From the NCBI GenBank assembly GCA_019648995.1, contig BLXT01005922.1, forward strand, positions 915,259 to 943,251: a stretch of 27,993 bases of DNA, written 5' to 3'. Each line of letters starts with the position of its first letter. Position 1 is the first letter of the stretch. This document shows, in pieces, positions 1 to 10,500 of the stretch. The position numbers and the translations under genes were made by a program. The notes below the pieces were generated by a model. That model did no database searches, was not told the DNA's origin, and saw only the letters and a program-made list of their open reading frames with translations. The stretch is from Plakobranchus ocellatus. Its lineage: Eukaryota > Mollusca > Gastropoda > Plakobranchidae.

Positions 1-1
1 T

Positions 2-539
2 ACTGGCCATCGCTGCCAGTCGCTCCATGCTCTGGACATAACAAACATGCACATTTCTAGCAGTAAAGCTGTATTTTACATACAAACATTATTAAAAACA
101 AACTCCGAAAAACCCTGCCTCAGTGATTACTCTCGCAGCTTATCGTGAGGACAGACGTATACATGTATGTGTTTTTACTTGTCTGAAGCACTATCTGAAG
201 CGCACAAGGTTGTTGCGAACCTCAAACCAGCTGTTTATTAGCAGCCAATCACCTCACAATGGTGTCACCAAAGACACACTAGCAAGGAGGATTAAACTCA
301 CCCTGACGAAATCTGGTATAGACACCAGTACATGTATTTTCAAAGCTCACAGCACTAGAGCAGCAGCAGCCTCGGCTGCAGCCAGAACCTCAGATGTTTC
401 TCTGGTATTGCGCTCAGCTGGATGGACCAAAGAGACTACTTTTGCAAAGTTTTATAACAAACCTATCGACAATAATTTATCCCGGTCTAACTTTGCGCAC
501 AGTGTGCTTAAAACTAAATCGAAATCTGTCTCACTTTGA
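2..539 (+). pseudogene. DIRS-like tyrosine recombinase, C-terminal half, frameshifted
   Basis: This is the catalytic part of a tyrosine recombinase of the kind carried by DIRS-type retrotransposons, which integrate by strand exchange through a tyrosine instead of a DDE integrase. Reading starts in frame 2 at the window edge with a TGHR box (first catalytic Arg codon 11-13), followed by LHALDI. The frame moves by one near position 120 and continues as AAYREDRR. The HSTR box (His 348-350, Arg 357-359) and the nucleophile in KFYNKP (Tyr codon 453-455) are present, so three of the expected catalytic positions survive. The ORF closes with TGA at 537-539. The N-terminal half lies outside the window. 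The frameshift marks a dead copy. A Crypton or Ngaro recombinase is an alternative, but the HSTRAA and FYNKP wording and the inverted repeat just downstream fit DIRS best. Confidence 0.85.
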
Positions 540-540
540 A

Positions 541-985
541 GTCTCAATGGGATGCTATAGAGTATTAACCAGGACGACAGAATGTATAAATTAGACGAGG
601 CTTACCTGTAAGCTGAAGTATAATTGTGATTCTGTCGTCATGTAATACTCTGTAGCGTCCAATTGCCCACCCTTGTTCCCTCCCTGTGCGTTATCTTGTC
701 AGATCGAGTATCGATTGTAGAGAATTTAGAAATAAATGAGCTCTTGGGAGAATCACTGTTACCTTTTGGAGTGGCTAAATGCCAGTGCCTGTGCCACGGA
801 TTCAACAGTCATTGGTTGTCTGTCAGACTGTGTCTGACTACAAGAAGAGACAGCTTTCTCATATTTGAAAAGTGAATCTGCGCATGCGCGTATCATCTCT
901 CAATTGGACACTACAGAGTATTACAGGACGACAGAATCACAATTATACTTCAGCTTACAGGTAAGTCTCGTCTAATTTATACATT
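541..985. repeat. 85-bp inverted repeat at the 3' end of the DIRS-like element
   Basis: Positions 581-665 and 901-985 are reverse complements with about 3 mismatches in 85, separated by a 235-bp spacer. A shorter direct copy of the start of the right arm (GAGTATTA...GGACGACAGAAT) sits at about 552-582, directly after the recombinase stop. It can also pair with the inner part of the left arm (about 629-656) to form a hairpin. Inverted terminal repeats plus internal complementary regions are known for DIRS elements, and this layout directly behind a tyrosine recombinase fits that. The right arm stops at 985, where unrelated LINE-like sequence begins, so the element end is cut or overwritten there. 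The spacer contains no supported gene. Confidence 0.8.
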
Positions 986-1238
986 ATCATCCACCCCCAG
1001 CTCTCCGAGGTCCTCCGCCTTCCCTATGGAGTGTCCTCTCTCCCCCTTGAAATCCCAATCCCTTCCCAAACCCCGCCCCCAGTGGAGAAACCCCAAGGTC
1101 CTCCGCCTTCCTACCTTTTTACCCCCGATGTCCATGTGACGGAGAGGGTGAAGCAACCTTAAAAGATCAAAGGCTTGGCAGACAGCCAAAGGGTGGCCTG
1201 TCAAGCAACAGATATTCCGTAGTAATAGATACCGTGTC

Positions 1239-2270
1239 CAATGGAACATTCGCGGTTTTAGGAACAATTTTGAAGAACTGAAGCTACTGCTGGAATGCAG
1301 GCTGGGGGAGGGGCAGTCGCCGCCGCGGGGTTACACCGTGCTTCTTCCGCGGGGTGGGTCCTCCGGGGGAGTAGGCTCTCCTCATTAAAAACAGAATACG
1401 TTTTTCAGCAATTGGTCTGAAAACTGGCCTGCATGCTGCAGCTGCTACAATAAGCCTGGAAAAGACTCTAATTGTTTGCTCTCTGTACCTGTTTCCCAAT
1501 ACCCCAGTTTCGAAACTTTCTCTGGCTGAACTCTTTGAGCAGCTTCCGAAGCCTTTTCTCGTGCTGGGAGACTTCAACGCGCATTCCCCTCCGTAGAGGG
1601 ACTCCCGCCGGGATGGGCGGGGGGAGGATGTTCGAAGAGTTAATAGCTGAAAATGACCTGATCATTCTAGATTCTGGAGAGCAAACTTTTCATCATTCGG
1701 CATACCATTCTACCTCTGCGATTGATTTGGCAGTGGCTTCACCCCCCATTGCTGTCGAATGTTCCTGGGTTGCCCACAGTGATCTGTGCGCATATATACA
1801 TAGTTTTAATTTTCAAAAAGCCAACTTGAACCATCTCGGAGACCTATGCAGATTGTCTTTAAATGACTCTGTGGCCGACATCGAGCAGTTTACTTCAAAG
1901 CTGCTCGATCCGGCCAGGTCGTCCATTCGCTTTCATAAAGGGATGAAATTCAAAACTGGAGTGCCCTGGTTTACCCAGGAATGTAGGCAGGCTCTTCAGG
2001 AAAGTAAAAAGGCTCAAAGGAAGTATTTTAAGACTCCATCAGTTAAAAATTTAATAAATTAAAAAAAACAAAAAGCCATGGATAAATTCATAATTAAAAA
2101 TGCCAAGAAACAGTCATGGCAGATATATGTATCGCCTTTATAAATTCTTATGCTTCCTCAAAATATGTTTGGAAAATAATTAGGAAAATTTAAGGCAAAA
2201 ATTTTGCCCCTTCTTGCCATCCTAAAAAAAGACGGCCAGATCATTTTAGACCCTAAGATCATGCTGATTA
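1239..2270 (+). pseudogene. LINE endonuclease domain and linker, frameshifted
   Basis: Reading starts with the N-terminal endonuclease block QWNIRGFRNNFEELKLLL at 1239. After a decayed stretch comes SGGVG at about 1360 and, one frame over, LLIKNRI. Then follow TLIVCSLYLFP and the metal-binding block LGDFNAHSP at about 1564-1590. A further frameshift leads into an open stretch to 2062: EELIAENDLIILDSGE, STSAIDLAVASP, CSWVAHSDLC. The SDH catalytic block expected right after HSDLC is missing; the reading jumps to AYIHSFNFQ, which looks like an in-frame deletion removing the active-site histidine. The linker continues as VPWFTQECRQAL and, in other frames, AKKQSWQ and KKDGQIILDPK (to about 2260). 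The domain would nick target DNA to prime reverse transcription; this copy cannot. Confidence 0.8.
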
Positions 2271-2419
2271 TCTGGCTTAAACTTTAAAAAAAAACTCCTC
2301 CCCAAAAGGTTATTCTAAAAATTTCCACAAAACGAAACAAAAAGCTAAAAAACAAAATTTGAATTTTTCTTCATAACATAACGAACCCTATAATAACCCC
2401 TTTCTCCTAACAGAACTAA

Positions 2420-2797
2420 AAAACTCACTCATTAAATCTAATGAGTCAGCAATGGTCCTGATGGTATGTACTAATCACTATACTATCAGTTCCTGAGGCA
2501 CCTTCCTGAATCCTGCCATCCCCCCATCTTGCAGGGAGGCGTCGGTGGTTCCAATTCCAAACACCCGGTAAGGATCCTTCTGATCTTTCTAACTACAGTG
2601 TATAGACCTATTGCGCTCATGAGCTGCTTGTGTAAGACCCTCGAGCGGATGGTGAATGGCCGACTGGTCCATGTGATTGAGTCCAGAAACATGTTGTCAA
2701 AATTACTGTGCAGGTTTTAGGAAGGACCATAGCACATTGGATCACTTGATCAGACTGGACACCTTTATCAAAATGGCCTTCGCCAGAAAAAAAAAAG
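2420..2797 (+). pseudogene. LINE reverse transcriptase, N-terminal blocks only
   Basis: The start of a reverse transcriptase domain spread over three frames. Visible blocks are PGKDPSDLSNY (about 2566-2600), YRPIALMSCLCKTLERMV (about 2602-2655), VIESRNMLSK (to about 2700), then after a frameshift GFRKDHSTLDHLIRLD and TFIKMAFARK (to about 2790). These match the first fingers and palm blocks of non-LTR reverse transcriptases. The catalytic aspartates (the FFDLEKAYD and YADD regions) are absent because the element ends near 2800. A-rich slippage (runs of A at 2786-2796) marks the break. Confidence 0.8.
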
Positions 2798-2807
2798 TTC
2801 TTTTAAA

Positions 2808-2972
2808 GTATTTCTCCATATATACTCTGTTGGATTTTTAATGGATTTTTATCTTTGTTTTAATTTGCGTGAGCATCTGATGGAAGACTATGACAGAAAA
2901 TGAATGAACAGAAACCATGTGATCACCGCTTTGTTAATGGTAGACTGGATATATAAAACAATAATCAATTAA
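2808..2972 (+). repeat. Dispersed repeat, copy A (TCAA-tailed)
   Basis: About 165 bp that matches 5278-5445 over its whole length, beginning TTTCTCCATATA, sharing TTTTAATGGATTTTTAT and GAGCATCTGAT, and ending in an AATAATCAAT-type tail. The A-rich, short-period tail suggests the 3' end of a retroposon (LINE 3' UTR or SINE). It follows the broken reverse transcriptase fragment directly, so it could be a separate insertion or the 3' end of the same LINE joined by an internal deletion. Confidence 0.7.
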
Positions 2973-3639
2973 TTCTTTTAAAACTATTTCGATTTTGTAA
3001 TGAAACCAAACGGAAGTCTGGTTGGCTGAAACGAATTACAGCAATGCGCCTATCTGTAAGAACTCTATATGAAAGTTAACTGCCTACATCACTGTTATAT
3101 ACTTGGCTTTAGGCATTTACAAGGATATAAAGGCCCTAACTTTTCTCTTGACAAAACATGCATGTAGGTAATTCCTACTATACAGATGTTGTTATACAAG
3201 TTAGTCATAAACCAGATAAAAAGCTTTTTAAGTTTAACAGAAATGTGATTGTATAAGTTCACACTGTTTGCTAACAATACCATTATTATATTTATGCCGG
3301 GTCATTGACATAAATTGTGAACAGCCATGCCCATACTCACCAAATGCATATATATAAAATGAAAAAGAAGAAACTAAGAATATCCTGTCTTAGAACCATG
3401 ATGCATACAATTATTTTTGCCTCTGGGCACATTAGGAATTGCAGAACATTACTTCCATGTAATTATTATTCAATGACTTATTAGTAAATTCGTATCTTTG
3501 AACAAATTTATCAATCGTACTTCGCCCAGGATGCCTCGTATCAACAGCTTATTTTTCATGAACTCACCTGAAGAGCAGAAAAGGGTGTATCTATCGACAT
3601 ATAACTCACAAAATTTGGTCAATTCCGTAGGTGGCACAA
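2973..3639. other. Unassigned AT-rich sequence
   Basis: No gene or repeat can be supported. Minus-strand sequence at about 3470-3640 may be a decayed extension of the neighbouring OTU-family pseudogene, but I recognise no motif in it. Confidence 0.5.
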
Positions 3640-5160
3640 CATGACTAGCCATTCAGTTTTTACCAGACATTCTCATGTTGTGCACTTTGATTGCTGGGCA
3701 AATGAGAGACACACTGAGTTCAATAGCCTGTCCTTTTGGTGTTACTTTCCGCGTAATAAGAAAAAAGCATGTAGTTTGAGTCACCCTTTTCCGGAAAACA
3801 GGCAGAATGTTATAAGAAGAACATTAGAGGCAGCCACGATCTGCCGCATCCCCATATACACTGAACTGTTTGCAATAGTTAGAGTCTCTGAATTGAATGT
3901 ATCTTGAACATTTGAACAATAGCAGATGTGTAACACGTATAAGTCCTCAGGTGATAGGCAAAGATAGTTAAGATAAATTAAAGACAACTCTTTGGCTATC
4001 CTGCAACGGAATTCCATAAGGTGTTCTTGGGCACCAAATGAAAACAAACTGAGAGTCCTAGGGACACAATTCCCATCTACACAGGGAAAATGGGCTTACA
4101 ATAGTCAGGGAGAATTACTATGGTTATTTTGTCTACGCTGCCAACATCTATAACACACTTTGGTTTAATTGCAGGCAAACGATATATATCTGCATATAAC
4201 ATTCTAACTTAGCAGCATACAATCTATAAATACAATGCATCTCATCAAATGTTTTGCACGCTTGCAAATCATCAAAAAAAAAATCATGCTTTAAAATTGA
4301 AAGTGAAACAATTAGCATACCACAAGTTTCCAATGCAGAAACTAACTCAAAGGGATTACTGCCTGCCAATGCTACATCATCTTCTGAATCAGCTTCAAGA
4401 AATTTTCAATGATTTCCTCATTTTCTTTGACTGTTTTGACTCGCACCTATGAAATCTTCATTCTCGCATACCCCCTCTTCCCCCTGAAGGCAAACTTCAC
4501 AAAAACAGGACAAGTTTTTGGTTGCTAGCATGCCCTTGGCATGTAATGCAGGCTATGAATTGCCTGCATACTTTTCACAGGCCCAAGGCTGACAAAGTGA
4601 CTTTCTGGTTGGAAATGTCTGTGAACTGAATCACTGCAAAAGAACATAAGTTTTCCAGGTGAGAACACGAATCATCACCACTGACCGTTAGACTTTGCAA
4701 ACATAAATTGAACAGCTGTTGTACACTTTGAATGATTTCCACTCCTGCAAAAGTGCAAGGGCAACACGTTTGGCAGCATTTTGTTAGATTTTGCGAACGT
4801 AAGTTAAAGATCGATTGTGCACTTTGATCTCCCCTCCTGCAAGGGCAACATGTGTGGCAGCATTTTGTTAGATTTTGCGAACGTAAGTTAAAGATCTATT
4901 GTGCACTTTCAATGATCTTTTCTGCAAGGGCAACATGTGTGGCCGCATTTTGTTAGATTTTGCGAACGTAAGTTAAAAATCGATTGTGCACTTTGATCTC
5001 CCCTCCTGCAAAGGGCAGCACGTGTGGCAGCATTTTCAATCACACCGCCACATGAGCCGCACAATGATTTGCCATAGTTGAAACCAAAGAAATGGCGAGT
5101 GATTCTTAACTGGGGGTGTAGTTCTTGAAGCCGAGTGTTGGAAATGGAAATTAGAAGCAT
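3640..5160 (-). pseudogene. Decayed invertebrate repeated ORF with OTU-like DGNC box
   Basis: Read from 5160 downward. The first part reads ITRHFFGFNYGKSLCGSCGG (about 5105-5040), matching the HFF...HGK.CD.CGG block of a large uncharacterised protein family scattered through invertebrate genomes. Next comes a segment with SQSLTVSGDDSCSH, and in other frames GVCENED (about 4475-4455). After more frameshifts comes an OTU-like cysteine protease segment: PIFPV, DGNCVPRTLS (Asp codon 4075-4077, Cys codon 4066-4068), FGAQEHLMEFR, and YMGMRQIVAASNVL near 3850, where the family usually has Trp instead of Arg. A weak tail with VHNMRMSGKN (about 3680) may be the region before the active-site His. At least five frame changes and several stops mean it is not functional. 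Family placement is from memory; the OTU call is the firmer part. It may be transposon-linked. Confidence 0.65.
4684..5036. repeat. 84-bp tandem repeat, about four copies
   Basis: Units begin with GCAAGGGCAAC at about 4754, 4839 and 4924, with a diverged unit at 5008 and an older diverged one before 4754 (from about 4684). The period is 84-85 bp. On the minus strand 84 bp equals 28 codons and translates as a repeat containing RRGDQSAQSIFNLRSQNLTK and a CHTCCPC block. The array therefore lies within, and is in register with, the pseudogene described at 3640-5160. One unit carries an extra base that breaks the frame. Confidence 0.85.
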
Positions 5161-5277
5161 GGTCCACGTTATTAAATATTAGTAATACTGTTGGTGGTAA
5201 CTTTCCAAAGATTTGTGGTGCTCTAAGCTGACTCGATGACTATAGGAATATCTGAGGCTTTGTGAAGATTCCGTTTA

Positions 5278-5445
5278 AACTTTTCTCCATATAGGCTACT
5301 CTCTTGGAATTTTAATGGATTTTTATTTTTGTTTTAATTTGCTTGAGCATCTGATAGAAGCCTAAGAGAAAATGAATAAACAGAAACCCTGAGATCGCTG
5401 CTTAATAATAAACAGGGTATACCAATAATCAATCAATCAAACAAC
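5278..5445 (+). repeat. Dispersed repeat, copy B (TCAA-tailed)
   Basis: Second copy of the repeat at 2808-2972, in the same orientation and roughly three-quarters identical by eye. It starts TTTTCTCCATATA and ends with a cleaner AATAATCAATCAATCAA tail, supporting a retroposon 3' end. It lies immediately upstream (in gene sense) of the OTU-family pseudogene. Confidence 0.75.
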
Positions 5446-8400
5446 AAGTAACACACATACACTATGCCCTTATACCTTTTTTAACATTGCATGGCCATTT
5501 GTCAGGATCTGTAACATGTTTCTGTATTTGAGAGGCAAATATGGAAGGCACAAACATGTTTAGAGATGCATATACGATTCTTTTGCAGGGTAAATTAAAG
5601 CTCCTGTTTCATGGAGGTGAGAAGTTGCAGGAGGTAAATGCAATGGGCTGAAAGCTCGGGAAGATGTTGCCTCCAGGAGAGATGAATGTAAAATGTTGGC
5701 AGTTTGCTTTTGGCTGATTTCTGGCACATGATCGTCAGCATCGTGTCTACAGACTTCAAAATATGCTCTTATTCCACAGATATCATTTTCAGAACTGTCC
5801 AAAGATTCCTTTTTTTTTTTCACACAGTAATGGTGAAGTCTGCTAATAATCAATATCTCTGTTGCTGGCTGCACTTAGAGTGTTATTTGAGAGGTGAAAG
5901 CGTTGAACTGATACCAGTACTGATAAATTTATGCAGGTTGGGCCAAGCCCAATGGGGTCTGTGTAATGAGAATTTGAAATAAATACATGCGCATTTAGCT
6001 TTGCCTTCGGGGATACTGGTAACATTTTCATCACATATTTCATAAAACATGTATTGTAATTCTAATTTCTATATATATTATTATTTTTTTATTTCCTCTG
6101 TGCATATAACAAACATGGGCACTGGGTGTCATAGGTCAGACTTCATGTACCAGTACATCAATGGCATTTTTTCCCCATCATCAGTGACATTATACCTAGA
6201 TTTATTTGCATCTAAACTTACCATAATTTCAATCACTGTGCAATGCTAAAATGTATGTTGTGATTATTATATTATAAATTAATGCATGATTTTTGAAAAT
6301 AAACACTCAAAAACGAACCATTTGTTGTTCCTTTCTATTTCCAATAAACATATTTCTTTTTTTCTAACTAAGTGTGACTCAAAAGTAAAAAAAAATGAAA
6401 TTTAGTTATTGATACATATACTTCATGTATAGGATTGCTACTGAGTTTGGAGCATAAATTTGGCTACCATTATTAATAATGCAACAGTTACATAAGGTGT
6501 GAGAGTGTTTTAAGCACAATTACGTATACATACAATAAGACTTCAGACTTTTTTCCATCACAATTCAGTGGACACTTGATACATCTGCATCATTTTATAG
6601 AAGACTCTCTTCCCAGAGCAACCAATACAATCATTGGAATCCTGATCTAGCGAGAAACCAGCCATCTCAATGATTTTCCACAACCTTGAATTTAATGACC
6701 TTTCGTTTTTTCTGTTTTGATTTGAGCCTCAATGAGAACTTCTCCAAGCATTCTGCTGAGCTAGATTTTTCTTTTTGTCCTTTTAAAACAGAGACATTCG
6801 CTCTTGTAATAAGAAGTAAGTTCTGCCAAGAGGATAATCATTTCGTCTTTAGCCAGAAGCAAGAAAAAGCTTTACCACAGCCCATGGGCACAAAAAGGCA
6901 AAAATAAGTTCAACCATGAAAACTACAACTAAGCAAAGGGCACGCCAAGAGAAATGAGCCACGGGTGGAAGCCTGTTAAACAGGCTGGCATATCTTGAGA
7001 GCATCTATCAATACATGTATTTTGAGCCTAATTTTTTGTTACTAATGCTAGTGATTTTCTCCAAATGAAATTTTATTTTTTTGATACAAATCTATCTACT
7101 TTATAGTTTGCTGCCCAATTGTCCTTAGCTTTGGTATCGCACTGCCTTTCTGCATGGGAAATACAACATCTGGACATTTCATGATGTCGATTACATGTAC
7201 TTTTGTAGACTAGAAATTCTGAAACATTGGTCAAATTAACGGTATTAGTAGTATAGTGGTTTTTCATTTTTTTTTTTTTTTTTTTAAACATCCTGATGAT
7301 ACAATAATTGTGAATAATTTATAAAATTTATTTTGCCCCCCCTAGTGCTTAGATGGGTATTAATTCATCAGCAAGTTTAAAAAGATAAATTTTGGAAATG
7401 TACCAATTATCTGTAAAGATGACAGCCATTACTATACTAATAACAACTAAGAAAAAATAGTAAAAAATATATTCCCTCTAATTTGATCATGATGGGTTGA
7501 AAAAAAAATAATTTTTTTTTTTCCCGCAAATGAAGAAACAGGCAGCAAAAAAATTAAACCTTAGTGGCAGCATAAACAATTCAAAGCATGCATCTTATTG
7601 TAATGGAGCTAAGCTCAAATGTGTAATGCCTATACAAATTTTTGTGGGGCGTCAACAACAAAATCCACAAAAATATAGAATTATTGTTACTATAGATCAT
7701 GCCATTTTATGTGGGCATATTTTAAAATCATGAAGTTGTTTTGTGGATTTATAAAACAACATCTTAAAAAGTCATTTTAAACCTTACTACGCATGCAAAC
7801 CAAAATATGGCAGGTAGACATTTTAATCAGCCACAAATCTGATGATATCGCGTTTTTCTGCCTAAACTATACAAGGCTCCATCAGCCTTGATTTCTAGAT
7901 CTCTAGAGTGACATATGTCTGAATCTGACACTGACAGAGTAATTTTATGGAACTAGATTTCTAGATCTAGCCCAGATCTGAATCTGATAGGCTGCCAAAG
8001 TGATTTATGACTCTAATTTGGGTATTCTAATATTCTGATTTTATTTTATGCATTTACAGAACAACATTTTAATTTAAAACCTTTTTTGAACCTCATAAAG
8101 GTTATTTTGCTAGTCTGTTAAAAAGAATCAGAACCCCGGTACATTAAACTTCAAAACTTCAGTAGTCATTAAACAAAACAAAAAAATAAAATGCAACCAA
8201 AAATAAAAAGACTTTTCAAGACTTTTTATTTTTTAGGAAGGATTACTAGACATCCCTTAGTTTTAGTTCATAATCATCAAAGAATTTTTTCCCCAGACCT
8301 GAAATTATAAGTATATGTACATATCGGCAAGAAAACTCAATCAATGAAAACAACATTCATCAGAAAATCATGATGATGAAGTTGTAGAACCAAAAGTTTA

Positions 8401-8640
8401 CATTTATTTCATTATGTTGATCTTTACAACTTGAAAATTTTGCTTCTTGCTAAATATGGAATCCAATTTTCAACAATTTCAATCCACATCAGCCCACACT
8501 CTCACTCAGAAAGAAATCATCAATCTTCAAATTGTAAGACGTGCTACTAACTCATTTGTTTTATTCCATCAAATCATGTAAGTCAGAAAAGGGCAGCAAA
8601 CCTTTTCATTTTGTCACAAAGAACATCTTTTTTTTTTTTT
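5446..8640. other. Unassigned AT-rich sequence
   Basis: No gene, RNA gene or mobile element is recognised here. The most protein-like stretch is a minus-strand reading frame at about 5560-5810 (80 residues after a poly-A run; contains ENDICGIRAYFEVCRHDADD), which has no motif I know and no start. It might be a decayed piece upstream of the OTU-family pseudogene. At 7880-7990 the words TTTCTAGATCT, AGATCTAG and TCTGAATCTGA recur, a local low-complexity patch. Poly-T and poly-A runs are common (for example 7266-7287 and 7501-7522). Confidence 0.5.
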
Positions 8641-8651
8641 CAACTTGAGAT

Positions 8652-8656
8652 ATAAA

Positions 8657-8690
<34 letters not shown>

Positions 8691-8714
8691 ACACACACAT
8701 ACACACACACACAC
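8652..8714. repeat. AT then TG/CA microsatellite
   Basis: A run of TA dinucleotides passes into TG, then ACACACAC-type repeats. The TG and CA halves are reverse complements and could form a hairpin. Confidence 0.95.
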
Positions 8715-8814
8715 AAAAAGATGAGATCACACCATGATCCACATTTTAAGATTCATACAAAATTTTTGATTTTGTCACAGATTAACATTTGCTTTTTTAC
8801 TTTTTATGCACATT

Positions 8815-8859
8815 TTATATATATATATATACATTGTATATATATATATATACACACAC

Positions 8860-8914
<55 letters not shown>
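8815..8914. repeat. AT microsatellite array
   Basis: Three blocks of TA dinucleotides, the longest at about 8864-8914, with short CA interruptions near 8850. Open frames reading through it on both strands are artefacts of the repeat. Confidence 0.95.
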
Positions 8915-8918
<4 letters not shown>

Positions 8919-9544
8919 GTATATAAGGAGAGAGAGAAAGAGTTTCTGTTTGTTTGTTGGTTTTTTTCTTTTATAAGCAATGAAGTTGAATGTTGGGAAT
9001 ACAAGTGAGAAGAGGAAAAGAAGATAAATCAAGACATGTTGTAGTAAATGGTATGGGATATGGCACTCGTATGGCTGACAAAACCAGCAACACAAGCAAG
9101 AGGAAGTTAGAAGCAACTTTAGATCTGTACGGACATAAATCAATTGTTGAAAAATATCACATATTAGGGTTTGGGGGAGCAGTGATGATATTGACAAAAA
9201 GTCAAAAAGGAGGAAAGTTTTTAGATGCATCTACTCAAAACAATAAGATCAATAATAACATCAATATTTAGCAATACCAAGCTGTAAAATAGAAATACTT
9301 ACATAAAAGTAGAAATGAGTAGGTGTACAGGAGTGAATAGGATAATGACATTCATCCCCTTAAATTATTTTTCTCTTCTTCCTGTCCCTGGGTTTTTTGC
9401 ACATGCAACTTTTGCACGAATTTGCACAAAATGCAGCTTTTGCCATTTTGCGCAACTTTCAAGAAGAAAAGTGATCAAGGCCTAAGTTAGGGTATTTTGC
9501 ATGAAAACTGAAATGAAGTAAACAAAACACACACAAAAAAAAAA
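8915..9544. other. Unassigned sequence
   Basis: Contains a plus-strand 93-codon open frame (8990-9271) with an overlapping open frame on the other strand; neither has a recognised motif, and composition is low complexity. At about 9395-9470 the words TTTTGCA and TTTGCAC recur on a rough 12 to 20 bp spacing. No gene is supported. Confidence 0.45.
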
Positions 9545-10500
9545 ACGTAACAAGAATCTAAAGACAAGACTGCATATTAATCACAGGAATGGCATTGTCC
9601 TCAAGTAAAGCCATTATTAGCCAGCATTGAAAATAGAAGCTGCATCAGATTTCACTGGTTCAATAGATGCAAAATGTTCAACAATCACTTCTTCCTTAAC
9701 TGGACTAAAAATAAAAAAACAGTTGATGAGAACAAACAGGACTTTCTTGTCGTTTGTTGATGTGCTTTCGTCAATATTTATGCATGCATTTCACCATAGA
9801 TTTTTTTTTTAAGTCAGAAAATTCACACTTTAATTTGTAACCAGCAGCGCATCTCTCCAACGATATGAGCCAAAGCCTTGGGATCCAGAGAACATTGATT
9901 AACTTAATAAGAATGGTTACAACAACGTACAGAATATTATTCTCGGCCATCATAGATAAAATCATTGCCTCTTTATTTGAAGTCCTATCACTAACCCATA
10001 TCTGTTTGGGTACTATTTCAAGATTGCTATCATTACTGCTCTGGACATGAGCACCAGAAGTAGAAACTGTAGCAGAGGTAGCATATGCGTGCTTCTTAAA
10101 CAGAGGAAAAAGTGAAGACTCTGGCTTTTTCATGAACTGCACACTTAGACTCTAGAGTATAGTTCGATTTTTTGTGTTCTATGTGACCAATATTCTTCAC
10201 AGACTTCACATGATCCAACAGGGCAAATTTTCCCTTACTTCCATAGTTAATAAAATTGGTATAGTACAAAGAGCTTTTCCACCAAAATCAACTTTAGAAA
10301 CACTGTCACTCAGCCTAGCACTAATCTCATCAAGTTTCTTCGAAATCACTTTTACTGACGTATTAAGCCATGCACTTCTAAATTTGTTTTCAACACTTGT
10401 GTCAATTTCTTTCACAAGACCAATCTCTCTTTTACTTACAATCCGCATGTTGAAATCTGTATTCATAAGAAAAATATCTTAAAATGAAGGGCATTCGTTC
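9545..10500 (-). pseudogene. hAT-like transposase gene, decayed N-terminal half
   Basis: Read from about 10466 downward. A segment with KFRSAWLNTSVKV is followed by a BED/C2H2-like finger: ALCTI, a one-base frameshift where the second Cys should be, then KFALLDHVKSVK (about 10280-10190). After a stop and another frameshift comes SDRTSNKEAMILSMMAEN with a following hydrophobic helix and a CAAGYKL block (10010-9835). A further frame change reaches INIDESTSTNDKKVLFVLIN (Asp codon 9770-9772), VIVEHFASIEPVKSD, and after two stops LLEDNAIP ending near 9545. This order (finger, KEAM.LS..AE, S.DEST, VEH) matches the hAT-like, ZNF862/KIAA1586-type proteins common in fish and invertebrates. The aspartate of the DEST block is the expected first catalytic residue. 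At least three frameshifts and several stops make it a remnant; the C-terminal dimerisation half is missing. Confidence 0.7.

Larger units (their letters stand above)
986..2800 (+). mobile_element. LINE (non-LTR retrotransposon, Jockey/CR1-like) fragment
   Basis: A degraded non-LTR retrotransposon in plus orientation. It starts with a GC-rich stretch (about 986-1200, with a duplicated GGTCCTCCGCCTTCC at about 1008 and 1098), probably 5' UTR or an upstream ORF. An apurinic-type endonuclease, a linker and the first part of the reverse transcriptase follow. The copy breaks off at about 2800, before the reverse transcriptase catalytic YADD region, where a separate repeat begins. Many frameshifts, stops and A-rich expansions show it is dead. 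Clade assignment rests on remembered similarity of the NYRPIAL and CKTLERM blocks to Jockey/CR1-type elements; the exact clade is uncertain. Confidence 0.85.

Noticed and set aside
977..1577. Minus-strand frames over the GC-rich region
   Set aside because: They are antisense to the LINE endonuclease, which explains the sequence on the plus strand.
4684..5036. Regularly spaced repeats that could suggest a CRISPR array
   Set aside because: Units are contiguous 84-bp tandem copies with no unique spacers, in eukaryotic DNA and inside a decayed coding frame.
5560..5874. 104-codon minus-strand frame with a protein-like composition
   Set aside because: No motif, no start context and no splice partner; recorded only in the note on the unassigned region.
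8679..9230. Open frames on both strands across the AT/TG microsatellites
   Set aside because: They consist of Tyr-Ile or His-Thr runs coming directly from the dinucleotide repeats.
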